From assembly GCA_963710205.1 (NCBI GenBank), contig CAVPZG010000001.1, positions 265,529-329,528 on the forward strand: a stretch of DNA of 64,000 nucleotides, in the 5' to 3' direction. The notes under the pieces were generated by a model. It had not been told where the DNA came from. It searched no databases and saw only the letters and a list, made by a program, of their open reading frames with translations. Source of the stretch: Pacificimonas sp963710205. Its GTDB lineage: Bacteria; Pseudomonadota; Alphaproteobacteria; Sphingomonadales; Sphingomonadaceae. The translations under genes were made by a program, and so were the position numbers. Positions 43,293 to 52,121 of this stretch are shown one piece after another (the stretch's first letter is position 1; each line of letters begins with the position of its first letter).

Positions 43293-44582
43293 CTATTTAC
43301 CCACGCAAAAGCGCCCGAATATGGCGCCCAGGATATCTTCACTCGTGTCATGACCGGTCAAGGCCCCCAGGGCGGCACCAGCTTCACGCAGTTGTTCCGC
43401 TTGCAATACCGGGTCCTCATGCTGTTCGGCAAGGGCAAGTGCGGTAACCGTGCGCGACAACTCCGTTTTCTGTCGGGCTGATGTCGTTACCAGCGCCTCA
43501 TTTGGCAAGTCCCCCTCGATCCTGGAAACAATTTCGGCCAGCAGCCTATCCAGACCCGCGCCGGTCTTGGCCGATATGTCGATGGCATCGACACTTGCGT
43601 CAGAGCGCATGTCGGCTTTCGACCTGACAAGAATATGTTCGCCCGCATCCGCCATTTCATCTTCCGAAAGCAGATGGACGACAATTGAGGCCGATGCTGC
43701 GCGATCCCTCGCCCTGCGGACTCCCTCAGCCTCGACAGCGTCGTCCGTGTGCCTGATGCCTGCAGTATCGATCAGCGTGACCTTGTAGCCACCAAGATCA
43801 AGCGGGATTTCAATCGCGTCACGGGTGGTGCCGGCAATGTCGGACACGATCGCGGCATCGCTCGATGACAGTGCGTTCAAGAGGCTGGACTTCCCCACAT
43901 TGGGGGCACCGACAATGGCAATGTCGATACCGCGGCGAATGCGGCGCGCCTGTTCATGGCGGCCGACGACATTCTCGATTTCCAGGCGCAATTCGGAAAT
44001 TCTCGCAGTGCCGTCATTCGCGATATGTACCGCCACATCCTCTTCGGCCTCGGCAAAGTCCAGTGACGCCTCGACATCGGCACGCAGCGCCAGAAGGGTT
44101 TCACGCCAGCGTTCCGCCGCCCTTCGAAGCGTTCCCCCCGCCGCCATCATGGCCTGGTTGCGCTGCGCCTCGGTTTCCGCATCAATGAGCGCAGCAAGGC
44201 CCTCGGCCTCTGTCAGGTCCATTTTTCCGTTCAGGAAAGCGCGGCGCGCAAACTCCCCAGGTTCCGCCAGTCTGGTGTTTCTCGCCCTCCCTATCAGCGT
44301 CAACAGCCTGTCGACCAAGGCGACACTTCCCGTCACCTGTAACTCGGCGACATCCTCGCCGGTAAAACTGGCAGGCGCCGGAAAGAACAGCACAAGGGCT
44401 TCCTCAAGCAACGAGCCGTCCTCAGGGTCGCGCAAACGGCACAAGTTCGCCCTGCGCGGGATCAGCACGGACTTGCCAGCGAGCATGGCTACGGCTTCGC
44501 CTGCCTCCGGGCCGCTCAAACGAATGATGGCAACGGCAGCGGGAAGCTGACCGGATGAAAGCGCGAAAATGGTATCGGACAT
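43293..44582 (-). CDS. mnmE: tRNA modification GTPase MnmE (TrmE)
   Basis: A 429 aa GTPase that forms a complex with MnmG and helps make cmnm5U34 in tRNAs. The N-terminal tetrahydrofolate-binding domain (TIFALSSGQLPAAVAIIRLSGP) and helical domain precede the G domain: GAPNVGKSSLLNAL, GTTRDAIEI, DTAGI and RSKAD. The C-terminal CxGK motif (FCVGK) is present at the very end. The length is slightly short of the usual 450 but no motif is missing. It lies 58 bp upstream of mnmG. Confidence 0.96.
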   Translation of the reverse strand: MSDTIFALSSGQLPAAVAIIRLSGPEAGEAVAMLAGKSVLIPRRANLCRLRDPEDGSLLEEALVLFFPAPASFTGEDVAELQVTGSVALVDRLLTLIGRARNTRLAEPGEFARRAFLNGKMDLTEAEGLAALIDAETEAQRNQAMMAAGGTLRRAAERWRETLLALRADVEASLDFAEAEEDVAVHIANDGTARISELRLEIENVVGRHEQARRIRRGIDIAIVGAPNVGKSSLLNALSSSDAAIVSDIAGTTRDAIEIPLDLGGYKVTLIDTAGIRHTDDAVEAEGVRRARDRAASASIVVHLLSEDEMADAGEHILVRSKADMRSDASVDAIDISAKTGAGLDRLLAEIVSRIEGDLPNEALVTTSARQKTELSRTVTALALAEQHEDPVLQAEQLREAGAALGALTGHDTSEDILGAIFGRFCVGK

Positions 44583-44606
44583 GGAAGGGTAAAATGCGCC
44601 GGCCGA

Positions 44607-44861
44607 CTATTTCTTCGTCTCGCCCGCGCCCATGGCGCTGAACATAAGTTTCTGAAGATCGGCCAGACTAGAGCCGCCGAGAGCCGTCATGCCGCCCATC
44701 CAGTTCTGCATGGCCTTTTCGATATCGGACTGGCTGATGCCGTCTTTTGCGAAACGCGTCATCCGTTCGACATAGGCGTCATGCACCGGTGACAGGTCGG
44801 GTAGTCCGAAAAAAGCGCGTGCCTCTTCCGGGGTGCAGTCGATCTCAACATTTACTTTCAT
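44607..44861 (-). CDS. DUF6489-like small protein
   Basis: An 84 aa protein starting with ATG at 44861: MKVNVEIDCTPEEARAFFGLPDLSPVHDAYVERMTRFAKDG. The PEEARAFFGLPDL core resembles the DUF6489 family, which is found mostly in sphingomonads and relatives. Its role is unknown. It lies just upstream of mnmE in the same direction and may be co-transcribed. A longer start at 44885 adds eight residues without family support. Confidence 0.65.
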   Translation of the reverse strand: MKVNVEIDCTPEEARAFFGLPDLSPVHDAYVERMTRFAKDGISQSDIEKAMQNWMGGMTALGGSSLADLQKLMFSAMGAGETKK

Positions 44862-44930
44862 CGCGTGAGGCTCCTCTTGCGGCACAGGGCGTTTTGCGGC
44901 TTTACCCCTTCCCGAACCGGAAAGCGACGG

Positions 44931-45452
44931 ATGGATGGAAATGGAATGGGCATTACAATCAGGCCAGTCGAGGACGCGGACCTTCCTGCGATCCTGGAGA
45001 TCGTCAACGATGCGATCCTGAATTCGACAGCCTGGTATGACGAACGGCCGCGCGATCTTGCAGATCAGGAAGCGTGGCTGCGCGCCAAGCAGGCGGCTGG
45101 CTGGCCTGTGTTCGTCGCCGACAGGGAAGGCGCGGTGATTGGCTTTTCAACCTTTGACATATTCCGCGCCCGCCCCGCCTATCGTCATACCGCCGAACAT
45201 AGCGTCTATGTCAGCAAATCGGCCCGCGGTCAGGGTGCGGGACGCCTTCTGCTCGAGGCGGTCGTCAACGAAGCCCGGTCACGCAAGCTGCATGTGCTGG
45301 TTGGCGGCGTCGATAGCGAGAATACGGGAAGTCTTGCCTTTCATGATGCCATGGGATTTGCCGAGGTGGGGCGCATTCCGCAGGTCGGACATAAATTCGG
45401 GCGCTGGTTAACACTTGTTTTCATGCATAAAATTATCGGAGAGCCATCATGA
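44931..45452 (+). CDS. GNAT-family N-acetyltransferase (phosphinothricin acetyltransferase-like)
   Basis: A protein of about 173 aa with the GNAT fold. TIRPVEDADLPAILEIVNDAI opens motif C, ARGQGAGRLLLEAVVNEARS is the acetyl-CoA-binding loop, and LAFHDAMGFAEVGRIPQVGHKFGRWLTLVFMHK is characteristic of the Pat/YwnH subfamily that acetylates amino-acid-like herbicides or methionine sulfoximine. The start could be ATG 44931 or 44946. The stop overlaps the next gene (ATGA), so they are coupled. Confidence 0.85.
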   Translation: MDGNGMGITIRPVEDADLPAILEIVNDAILNSTAWYDERPRDLADQEAWLRAKQAAGWPVFVADREGAVIGFSTFDIFRARPAYRHTAEHSVYVSKSARGQGAGRLLLEAVVNEARSRKLHVLVGGVDSENTGSLAFHDAMGFAEVGRIPQVGHKFGRWLTLVFMHKIIGEPS

Positions 45453-45883
45453 CGTCACGATATCCCGCGCATCGCGACCCCCGCCTGAGCCGCTGGATGG
45501 CGCAGGCCGAGGCCCATGATATGGACGCCCTGCGCGCGCAGCTCGCTGACAACGCCATATTCGTTTCCCCTGTCGTTCACACGCCGCAGGTCGGGAAGGA
45601 ATTGACCTACGCCTATCTGTCTTCGGCAGACAAGGTGCTGGGCAATGACAGCTTCCGCTATGTCCAGACGCTGATGGACGGCGATACGGCGGTGCTGGAA
45701 TTCGAGACCGAGATTGACGGCATAAGCATCAACGGCATCGACATGATCCATTGGAATGCCGAGGGCAAGATCGACCATTTCAAGGTCATGGTCCGGCCCA
45801 TGAAAGCCATGAACAAGGTTTGGGACATGATGGGCGCCATGCTGGCAAGGCAGGCCGCAGACGGGACGGCGCCCCCAGCCTAG
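45449..45883 (+). CDS. SnoaL/NTF2-like small protein
   Basis: A 144 aa protein with the NTF2-like cone fold pattern: an N-terminal helix (RLSRWMAQAEAHDMDALRAQLADNAIFVSPV), then strands TAVLEFETEIDGISINGIDMIHWNAEGKIDHFKVMVRP. Such proteins are ligand-binding or isomerase-like; the ligand here is unknown. It is translationally coupled to the acetyltransferase and converges with terC with a 4 bp overlap. Confidence 0.75.
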   Translation: MTSRYPAHRDPRLSRWMAQAEAHDMDALRAQLADNAIFVSPVVHTPQVGKELTYAYLSSADKVLGNDSFRYVQTLMDGDTAVLEFETEIDGISINGIDMIHWNAEGKIDHFKVMVRPMKAMNKVWDMMGAMLARQAADGTAPPA

Positions 45884-46611
45884 TTGAACAAGGCGATCGA
45901 AAGTACGCCGGTCGCCGGGTCGGTCAGCCCCTCGTAGATCATCTTGCCCGCAACGATGACGATGACCAGAAGACCGATATAGGCGATCCAGCGGTAACGC
46001 TCGATGACCTTGGCGATGAAATTCGCCGCGACCCCCATCAGGATGACGGACAGGATCAGGCCGACGATCAATATGCCCGGATGATCCTTGGCCGCGCCCG
46101 CGACCGCCAGCACATTGTCGAGGCTCATCGACACGTCGGCGACGGCGACGGCCCAGGCGGCCGCAGCGAAGCTCTTCGCGGGTTTCAGGCCGCTATGCTC
46201 GTCGCCCTCCAGTTCGGGTGAGCCGGGATTTCCCGTGTCGGCGCGGATTTCGCGCCACATCTTCCACGATACCCAGAGCAGCAGCAGCCCACCCGCGAAG
46301 ACCAGGCCGACAATTCCCATCAGCCAGGTCACCACGAGCGCGAAGGCGATGCGCAGGACCAGCGCGGCCAGCACGCCAATGGCGATCACCTTCTTGCGGT
46401 CCTCTGGTGGCAAACCGGCCGCCAGAGCGCCAACGACGATGGCGTTGTCGCCCGCCAGCATGATGTCGATCATCAATACACTGCCAAAGGCCGCAAGTGC
46501 GCTTGGCGTACCGATATTGGCGAAATCCTTCACAATCGCCGCCCAGATGTCGGAAAGGCTGCCCAGCTCCTGAACGAAGCTGAAGAAGGTCAACCAGTTT
46601 GGATCAAACAT
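45880..46611 (-). CDS. TerC/Alx family integral membrane protein
   Basis: A 243 aa membrane protein with about seven helices. MIDIMLAGDNAIVVGALAAGLP and VAVADVSMSLDNVLAVAGAAKDHPG carry the two DNA/DN motifs typical of TerC (YkoY/YceF type). These proteins export Mn or associate with metallated secreted enzymes. The start is ATG at 46611. It lies next to rho in the same orientation (16 bp gap). Confidence 0.85.
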   Translation of the reverse strand: MFDPNWLTFFSFVQELGSLSDIWAAIVKDFANIGTPSALAAFGSVLMIDIMLAGDNAIVVGALAAGLPPEDRKKVIAIGVLAALVLRIAFALVVTWLMGIVGLVFAGGLLLLWVSWKMWREIRADTGNPGSPELEGDEHSGLKPAKSFAAAAWAVAVADVSMSLDNVLAVAGAAKDHPGILIVGLILSVILMGVAANFIAKVIERYRWIAYIGLLVIVIVAGKMIYEGLTDPATGVLSIALFN

Positions 46612-46627
46612 AAATATGTGCAGTACC

Positions 46628-47893
46628 TTACTGGTTCATTGATGCGAAGAAATCCTCGTTGCTCTTGGAATCCTTCATTTTGTCGAGCAGGAATTCCATG
46701 GCGTCGACCGTGCCCATCTGCATGAGGATACGGCGGAGGACATACATTTTTGCGAGCGTATCCTTGTCGAGCAGGATTTCCTCCTTGCGCGTGCCGGACT
46801 TGCCCACGTCGATGGCGGGGAAGATGCGCTTGTCGCTGACCTTGCGGTCCAGCACGATCTCGGAGTTGCCCGTGCCCTTGAATTCCTCGAAAATGACCTC
46901 GTCCATGCGGCTGCCGGTGTCGATCAGCGCGGTGGCGATGATGGAAAGCGAGCCGCCCTCCTCGATATTGCGCGCCGCGCCGAAGAAGCGCTTCGGACGC
47001 TGCAGCGCGTTGGCATCGACACCGCCCGTCAACACCTTGCCCGACGACGGTACGACCGTGTTGTAGGCACGCCCAAGCCGGGTGATGGAATCGAGCAGGA
47101 TAACGACATCCTTCTTGTGCTCGACCAGGCGCTTGGCCTTTTCGATGACCATGTCTGCCACCTGCACGTGGCGCGTGGCCGGCTCGTCGAAGGTCGAGGA
47201 CACGACTTCGCCGCGAACCGAACGCTGCATGTCGGTGACTTCTTCCGGACGTTCGTCAATCAGCAGGACGATCAGAAAAACTTCCGGGTGATTTTCCGTG
47301 ATGGCGCGGGCGATGTTCTGCAGGAGAACGGTCTTACCCGTGCGCGGCGGAGCGACGATCAGCGCACGCTGGCCCTTGCCCTGCGGCGCGATCACGTCGA
47401 TCACGCGGCTGGACTTGTCCTTGATGGTCGGGTCGAGGACGTCGAGATTGAGCTTCTGATCCGGATAGAGCGGCGTCAGATTGTCGAAATTGACGCGCGT
47501 ACGAACCACTTCGGGGTCGTCATAATTGATTTTCACGACCGACGTCAGCGCGAAATAGCGTTCGCCATCCTTTGGCGCGCGGATTTCGCCCTCGATCGTA
47601 TCGCCCGTGCGCATGGCATGTTTCCGGACGAGATTTGGCGAGACATAGATGTCATCGGGGCCGGCCAGATAATTCGCCTCGGGTGAGCGCAGGAAACCGA
47701 AACCATCCTGCAGCACCTCGATCGTGCCGCGGCCCATGATTTCGCGGCCTTCCTCAGCCTCCGCCTTCAGGATGCCGAACAGCAGGTCCTGTTTCCGAAG
47801 GGTCGATGCGCCCTCGACGCCCAGCTCCTCAGCCATCGTGACAAGTTGCGCCGGAGCGGTGTCTTTGAGGTCTTGCAGATGCAGGGATGCCAT
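46628..47893 (-). CDS. rho: Transcription termination factor Rho
   Basis: A 421 aa hexameric RNA helicase that ends factor-dependent transcription. The N-terminal helical and cold-shock RNA-binding domain (LKDTAPAQLVTMAEELGV; GFGFLRSPEANYLAGPDDIYVSPNLVR) precedes the ATPase core: QRALIVAPPRTGKTVLLQNIA (P-loop), IVLLIDERPEEVTD (Walker B) and the R loop region KDVVILLDSITRLGRAYN. The length equals the enterobacterial form. The start is ATG at 47893. Confidence 0.97.
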   Translation of the reverse strand: MASLHLQDLKDTAPAQLVTMAEELGVEGASTLRKQDLLFGILKAEAEEGREIMGRGTIEVLQDGFGFLRSPEANYLAGPDDIYVSPNLVRKHAMRTGDTIEGEIRAPKDGERYFALTSVVKINYDDPEVVRTRVNFDNLTPLYPDQKLNLDVLDPTIKDKSSRVIDVIAPQGKGQRALIVAPPRTGKTVLLQNIARAITENHPEVFLIVLLIDERPEEVTDMQRSVRGEVVSSTFDEPATRHVQVADMVIEKAKRLVEHKKDVVILLDSITRLGRAYNTVVPSSGKVLTGGVDANALQRPKRFFGAARNIEEGGSLSIIATALIDTGSRMDEVIFEEFKGTGNSEIVLDRKVSDKRIFPAIDVGKSGTRKEEILLDKDTLAKMYVLRRILMQMGTVDAMEFLLDKMKDSKSNEDFFASMNQ

Positions 47894-48028
47894 GGAAATC
47901 TGTCTTTCGGGGGAAGGGTCAGAAGGTGTGCGGGCGCACGAAAAGGCCTCAGAATGGGCGCTGACCTGTGGTAGGATAACCCGCAGGAGCTGCGGACACT
48001 TACGAAATAGGCCGATCCGCCAATGGCG

Positions 48029-49471
48029 TCAAGCCGTGCGGACCGCCGCCACCCTGTCGAAAACCTGCTCCACCTCCGGCTTGGGACGGGTGGCAAGACT
48101 GACGCCAATCAGGGCCAGGGACGAAAGCAGGAAACCGGGAACAATCTCGTACATGGTGGCACTGAGCGGCTCTCCCCCCGCCGTGAAGCCGCCATAGACC
48201 CAGAGCAGGACGGTCAATGCCCCCACGACAATGCCTGCAAGCGCGCCTGCAAAGGTGGTTCGCCGCCACCACAGGCTGGCAAGAATGAGCGGACCGAACG
48301 CGGCTCCGAACCCCGCCCAGGCGTTGGAAACCAGCGTCAGGACATTGGACGACCGGTCATAAGCGAGCGCGACTGCCACCAGCGCGACCGCCAGAACAGC
48401 GCCGCGCCCGACGAGAACGAGTTCGGTCTGGCTGGCCCCCCGGCGCAGGAAAAGGCGGTAGGCATCCTCCGTCAGTGAACTTGACGCCACCAATAGCTGC
48501 GAGGAGATCGTCGACATGATCGCGGCAAGGATCGCTGCCAGCAGGAAGCCGGCGATCAGCGGGTGGAAAAGCAGCTGCGATAGCAGGATGAAAATGGTTT
48601 CGGGATCCTCGACAACGATGCCGTTGGCACGGGCGTAGGCAAGGCCGATCAGGCCGGTCGCGCAGGCGCCAATGATCGTCACCGTCATCCAGCCCATGCC
48701 GATGTTGCGGGCGGTCGGAACGTCCCTGACCGACCGGATCGCCATGAAACGAACGATGATATGCGGCTGGCCGAAATAGCCGAGCCCCCATGAGGCCGCT
48801 GACAGAATGGCCAACAGGCCGATGCCGCCGCCGAACATGTCCGTCAGCGACGGATCGATGGCGTTCAGCTGGCTGGCCAGGGTGTCGCCGCCCAGCCCGT
48901 TCAGGGCCACGACGGGCACAAGGACCAGCGCCACGAACATGATGCATCCCTGGACGAAATCCGTGATGGACACGGCCATGAAACCGCCGAACAGCGTATA
49001 GGCGACGACAACGCCAACCGTGATCCAGAGGCCAAGGCCGTAATCGAGGCCAAAGGCACTTTCAAACAGCTTGCCGCCCGCCACCACACCGGAGGCGGTG
49101 TAAAGTGTGAAAAAGACGATGATGACGACCGCAGACAGCACACGAAGTGTGTGGCTGTTGTCCCGAAAGCGTTTCTCGAAATAATCGGGAATGGTAATCG
49201 CATCGTCGGCGACCTCGGTATATGTCCTGAGGCGCGGGGCAACGAGCAGATAATTGGCAAGCGCGCCGATCAGAAGCCCCACCGCGATCCAGCCCGCGCT
49301 GAGTCCGGACACGAACATCGCGCCGGGAAGGCCGAGCAGCATCCAGCCGGACATGTCCGACGCGCCCGCCGAGAGGGCGGTGACCGCAGGGCCGAGCTGA
49401 CGGCCGCCCAGCATGTAACCCGACACATCATTGTCGGTTTTCATGTAGCTGTAGAGGCCGATACCAAGCAT
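48029..49471 (-). CDS. putP: Sodium/proline symporter (SSS family)
   Basis: A 480 aa inner-membrane symporter with about 12-13 helices. GASDMSGWMLLGLPGAMFVSGLS and FEKRFRDNSHTLRVLSAVVII are PutP signatures. LAAILAAIMSTISSQLLVASSSLTEDAYR carries the Na+-site serines. The annotated ATG at 49471 lacks about 17 residues of the first helix. The same frame continues upstream as DIETGTLISLGLYFALMLG without any ATG, GTG or TTG before a stop, so either a rare start (CTG-type) or a sequencing error hides the true start. Confidence 0.9.
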   Translation of the reverse strand: MLGIGLYSYMKTDNDVSGYMLGGRQLGPAVTALSAGASDMSGWMLLGLPGAMFVSGLSAGWIAVGLLIGALANYLLVAPRLRTYTEVADDAITIPDYFEKRFRDNSHTLRVLSAVVIIVFFTLYTASGVVAGGKLFESAFGLDYGLGLWITVGVVVAYTLFGGFMAVSITDFVQGCIMFVALVLVPVVALNGLGGDTLASQLNAIDPSLTDMFGGGIGLLAILSAASWGLGYFGQPHIIVRFMAIRSVRDVPTARNIGMGWMTVTIIGACATGLIGLAYARANGIVVEDPETIFILLSQLLFHPLIAGFLLAAILAAIMSTISSQLLVASSSLTEDAYRLFLRRGASQTELVLVGRGAVLAVALVAVALAYDRSSNVLTLVSNAWAGFGAAFGPLILASLWWRRTTFAGALAGIVVGALTVLLWVYGGFTAGGEPLSATMYEIVPGFLLSSLALIGVSLATRPKPEVEQVFDRVAAVRTA

Positions 49472-49540
49472 CAGCGCAAAATACAGGCCGAGCGAGATAA
49501 GCGTTCCGGTTTCGATGTCAGGCCTCTGTTGTTTAGGAAA

Positions 49541-49975
49541 TCAAAATGGCTTCACGACGGCCAGAATGACCACGACGATGGCGACAAGGCTGGGGATTTC
49601 ATTCATGAGGCGCAAGGCCTTTTCGCTGACAGGCCGCGCGCCCGCCAGCATTTTCCGCGACAGACCGGCCAGATAACCATGAAAGCCGGTGAACAGAAGC
49701 ACGATCAGAAGTTTCGGGCCCAGCCAGCCATTCCCCGCCATGCCGATGTTGAGGAGAAGCGCGATGCCCAGAACCCAGACGACCAGCATGGACGGCGTCA
49801 TGATGATCTTGCGAAGCCTGCCGATCCGCTCCCCCCAAACGGCCGCACGATCGGGCTCGCCGTGGAGGTGCACGAGATAGCGCGGCAGGATGAACATGCC
49901 CGCCATCCAGAAAATAACGAATATCAGGTGCGCCGCCTTCACCCACAGGTAAGCGCCCCCCATGAAACCGGTCAT
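49541..49975 (-). CDS. hemJ: Protoporphyrinogen oxidase HemJ (CopD-like)
   Basis: A 144 aa membrane protein with four helices: YLWVKAAHLIFVIFWMAGMFILPRYLVHLH, TPSMLVVWVLGIALLLN, WLGPKLLIVLLFTGFHGYLAGLSRKM and SLVAIVVVILAVVKPF. The His residues in KAAHLIFVIFW and FTGFHG fit the heme-binding HemJ family. HemJ oxidises protoporphyrinogen IX in heme synthesis. Its ATG overlaps the hemE stop by 4 bp, a functional pairing in heme synthesis. Confidence 0.9.
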   Translation of the reverse strand: MTGFMGGAYLWVKAAHLIFVIFWMAGMFILPRYLVHLHGEPDRAAVWGERIGRLRKIIMTPSMLVVWVLGIALLLNIGMAGNGWLGPKLLIVLLFTGFHGYLAGLSRKMLAGARPVSEKALRLMNEIPSLVAIVVVILAVVKPF

Positions 49976-50991
49976 GCGCGAATTTCCCGCAGCGCCGCTT
50001 CGACATGGGAAAGGGGCGTTTCCTTGGAAATGCCATGCCCGAGATTGAAGATATGCGGCCGGTCCGCCAGCGCGGATCTGATCCTCCTGATGGCCCCCGT
50101 AAGCACCTCTCCGCCCGCCAGGAGCGCCATGGGATCCAGATTGCCCTGCACCGGCAGGCCGTCTGGCAGCACCTGATCTGCCCAGACGGGATCGACGCTC
50201 TCATCGAGACCGATCGCATCGACCCCCGTCTCAATGGCATAATCCGCCAGCTTGCCGCCCGCACCCTTGGGAAAGCCGATGATGGGAATATGCGGATGCC
50301 GTGCCCGCAGGGCATCGACGATCGCCCGCGTGGGTTCCACGCACCAGCGTGTGAACTGGTCGGGGGACAGGCTGCCCGCCCAGCTGTCGAACAGCTGAAC
50401 AGCCTCCGCGCCGGCGTCGATCTGGCCGCTTAGATAATCGACGGTCATGACCGAAATCGCATCGATCAGCGCAGCGAAGCGTTTGGGTTCGCCATAGGCC
50501 ATCAGGCGGGCCGCGGCCTGTTCCTTGGATCCGGAGCCGTGCACCATATAGGTCGCGACGGTCCAGGGACTGCCTGCAAAGCCGATCAACGTCGCCTGTG
50601 GCGGCAATCCGGCCTTCACCTTCGCCACGGTCCGGTAAATCGCTTCCAGGTGCTGGGGCGCGGTCTGAAGCGTTTCCAGCGCATGATCCGCGAGCCTTGG
50701 GGACAGGTCTGGTCCTTCCCCCGCAAGAAACTGCAAATTCTGGCCAAGCGCATGTGGGACGATCAGGATGTCGGAAAACAGGATGGCGGCGTCGAATCCA
50801 TAGCGTTTCAGCGGCTGCAGGGTAACTTCAGCGGCGGCGTCAGCATCATAGACAAGATCGAGAAAGCCGCCGCGCTCGGCACGCAGTTCCCGATATTCCG
50901 GCAGATAGCGACCGGCCTGACGCATGAACCAGACAGGCGGCGGATCGACGCGCGCACCGCCCAGAACGGCAAGGATCGGTTTTTCAGACAT
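49972..50991 (-). CDS. hemE: Uroporphyrinogen decarboxylase
   Basis: A 339 aa enzyme that turns uroporphyrinogen III into coproporphyrinogen III. The N-terminal PPVWFMRQAGRYLPEYRELRAE is the family signature; FSDILIVPHALG and GFAGSPWTVATYMVHG mark the active-site cleft. The start is ATG at 50991, facing the predicted origin. In Caulobacter and Rickettsia the hemE-RP001 boundary is the replication origin, and RP001 corresponds to ppsR here. Confidence 0.97.
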   Translation of the reverse strand: MSEKPILAVLGGARVDPPPVWFMRQAGRYLPEYRELRAERGGFLDLVYDADAAAEVTLQPLKRYGFDAAILFSDILIVPHALGQNLQFLAGEGPDLSPRLADHALETLQTAPQHLEAIYRTVAKVKAGLPPQATLIGFAGSPWTVATYMVHGSGSKEQAAARLMAYGEPKRFAALIDAISVMTVDYLSGQIDAGAEAVQLFDSWAGSLSPDQFTRWCVEPTRAIVDALRARHPHIPIIGFPKGAGGKLADYAIETGVDAIGLDESVDPVWADQVLPDGLPVQGNLDPMALLAGGEVLTGAIRRIRSALADRPHIFNLGHGISKETPLSHVEAALREIRA

Positions 50992-51010
50992 GGCGCGCCC
51001 CTTATCTTCC

Positions 51011-51025
51011 TTAATAATATTTTAA
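51011..51025. promoter_or_regulatory. CtrA-type binding site TTAA-N7-TTAA
   Basis: TTAA at 51011-51014 and 51022-51025 are separated by exactly seven bases (TAATATT). This is the full CtrA box; CtrA represses initiation at the Caulobacter origin. Its place in the AT-rich part of the predicted oriC makes a CtrA role plausible, though the AT-richness also makes chance matches likely. Confidence 0.55.
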
Positions 51026-51264
51026 GAGAATGAAGTGATAGTAGGTGTGTTGGAAAACGGGGCTTAACGCACCATCCCCAGACTTGCCAACAGCTGTCCG
51101 GCAGCGGCGACTCGGTCAAGGTACACGAGTCGCGGAAATCCGCTCCCATTATTAACTCTGGGTCGTCTCGGACGACGATCGCTGTGGACGAACTCGTGAA
51201 GGAATTCCGCGGAATTCAGTGTGAGCGTCCCATCCCCGATTTCGCGGCGGAGTCGGACACCGGC

Positions 51265-51273
51265 TTTTCCACA
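51265..51273. promoter_or_regulatory. DnaA-box-like 9-mer
   Basis: TTTTCCACA differs by one base from the consensus TTATCCACA. It lies 27 bases before ppsR inside the predicted oriC. A second, weaker match TGTGGACGA is at 51183-51191. Confidence 0.5.
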
Positions 51274-51299
51274 GGGTTGTTAATCCTTATGGCGCTGCC

Positions 51300-52121
51300 A
51301 TGGAAAAACGCATTCACATTCATCTGGTTTCCGATTCCACCGGTGAAACGCTGGAAAGCGTCGCGCGCGCCAGCCTGGCACGCTTTGAGGGCGTCGATGC
51401 CGTGAAGCATTTCTGGCCTCTGGTCCGCTCCAAGGGCCATATGGACCGGGTGTTGACCGATATCGCCGAAAATCCCGGGCTGGTCCTGTTCACGCTGGCG
51501 GGCGGCGAAGTGCGTGATCATCTTGAAAGCCGCTGCGAGGCGCTCGGTCTGCCCGCCGTCAGCGCGATCGACAGCGTTGTCGCCGGTATGGCGATGATGC
51601 TGGGGAAGGCCGCAACGGCCAAGCCGGGTCGCCAGCACCGCCTCGATGATGCCTATTTCGCCCGCGTCGAAGCCATTCATTACACGATGGCACATGACGA
51701 CGGCCAGCAGCCGGAAAACTGGAACGAGGCGGACATATTGCTCGTGGGCGTCTCGCGCACGTCGAAGACACCGACGAGCATCTATCTTGCCAATCGGGGT
51801 TACAAGACGGCGAACCTGCCGCTTGTGCCAACCCGTGAGCCGCCGCCCAACCTGTTCACCGTCACGCGTCCCTTCATCGTCGGCCTGACGACGACACCGC
51901 AACGGCTGGTCGAGGTGCGCCGCAACCGCCTCCTCAGTCTCGCGCAGACGCCCGACACCACCTATGTCGACAATGAACGCGTAAAGGCCGAGGTTCTGAA
52001 GGCACGGCGCATGTTCGCCGATCAGGGCTGGCCGGTCATCGATGTCACGCGCAAGGCGATCGAGGAAACCGCGGCCGCCATCATCAACCTGAAAAATGCC
52101 GAGGCCGCGGGCCGGGAATGA
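51300..52121 (+). CDS. ppsR: Pyruvate,phosphate dikinase/PEP synthase regulatory protein (PpsR type, DUF299)
   Basis: A 273 aa bifunctional kinase/phosphotransferase that switches PPDK or PEP synthase on and off through ADP-dependent phosphorylation. HLVSDSTGETLESVARASLARFEG is the DUF299 N-terminal motif, and LLVGVSRTSKTPTSIYLANRGYKTANLPLVP is its P-loop and following strand. This is the RP001 homologue of the Rickettsia/Caulobacter origin cluster. The ATG at 51300 is preceded by an oriC-like region. The end overlaps maf by 4 bp. Confidence 0.93.
   Translation: MEKRIHIHLVSDSTGETLESVARASLARFEGVDAVKHFWPLVRSKGHMDRVLTDIAENPGLVLFTLAGGEVRDHLESRCEALGLPAVSAIDSVVAGMAMMLGKAATAKPGRQHRLDDAYFARVEAIHYTMAHDDGQQPENWNEADILLVGVSRTSKTPTSIYLANRGYKTANLPLVPTREPPPNLFTVTRPFIVGLTTTPQRLVEVRRNRLLSLAQTPDTTYVDNERVKAEVLKARRMFADQGWPVIDVTRKAIEETAAAIINLKNAEAAGRE

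Larger units (their letters stand above)
50992..51299. other. oriC: Predicted chromosomal replication origin (oriC) between hemE and ppsR
   Basis: This 308 bp region holds no gene. It lies between hemE and the ppsR (RP001-type) gene, the location of the origin in Caulobacter and Rickettsia. It contains an AT-rich segment (51007-51033), a TTAA-N7-TTAA CtrA-type site (51011-51025), a DnaA-box-like TTTTCCACA (51265-51273, one mismatch to TTATCCACA) and a weaker TGTGGACGA (51183-51191). These features support an origin but do not prove it. Confidence 0.7.
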
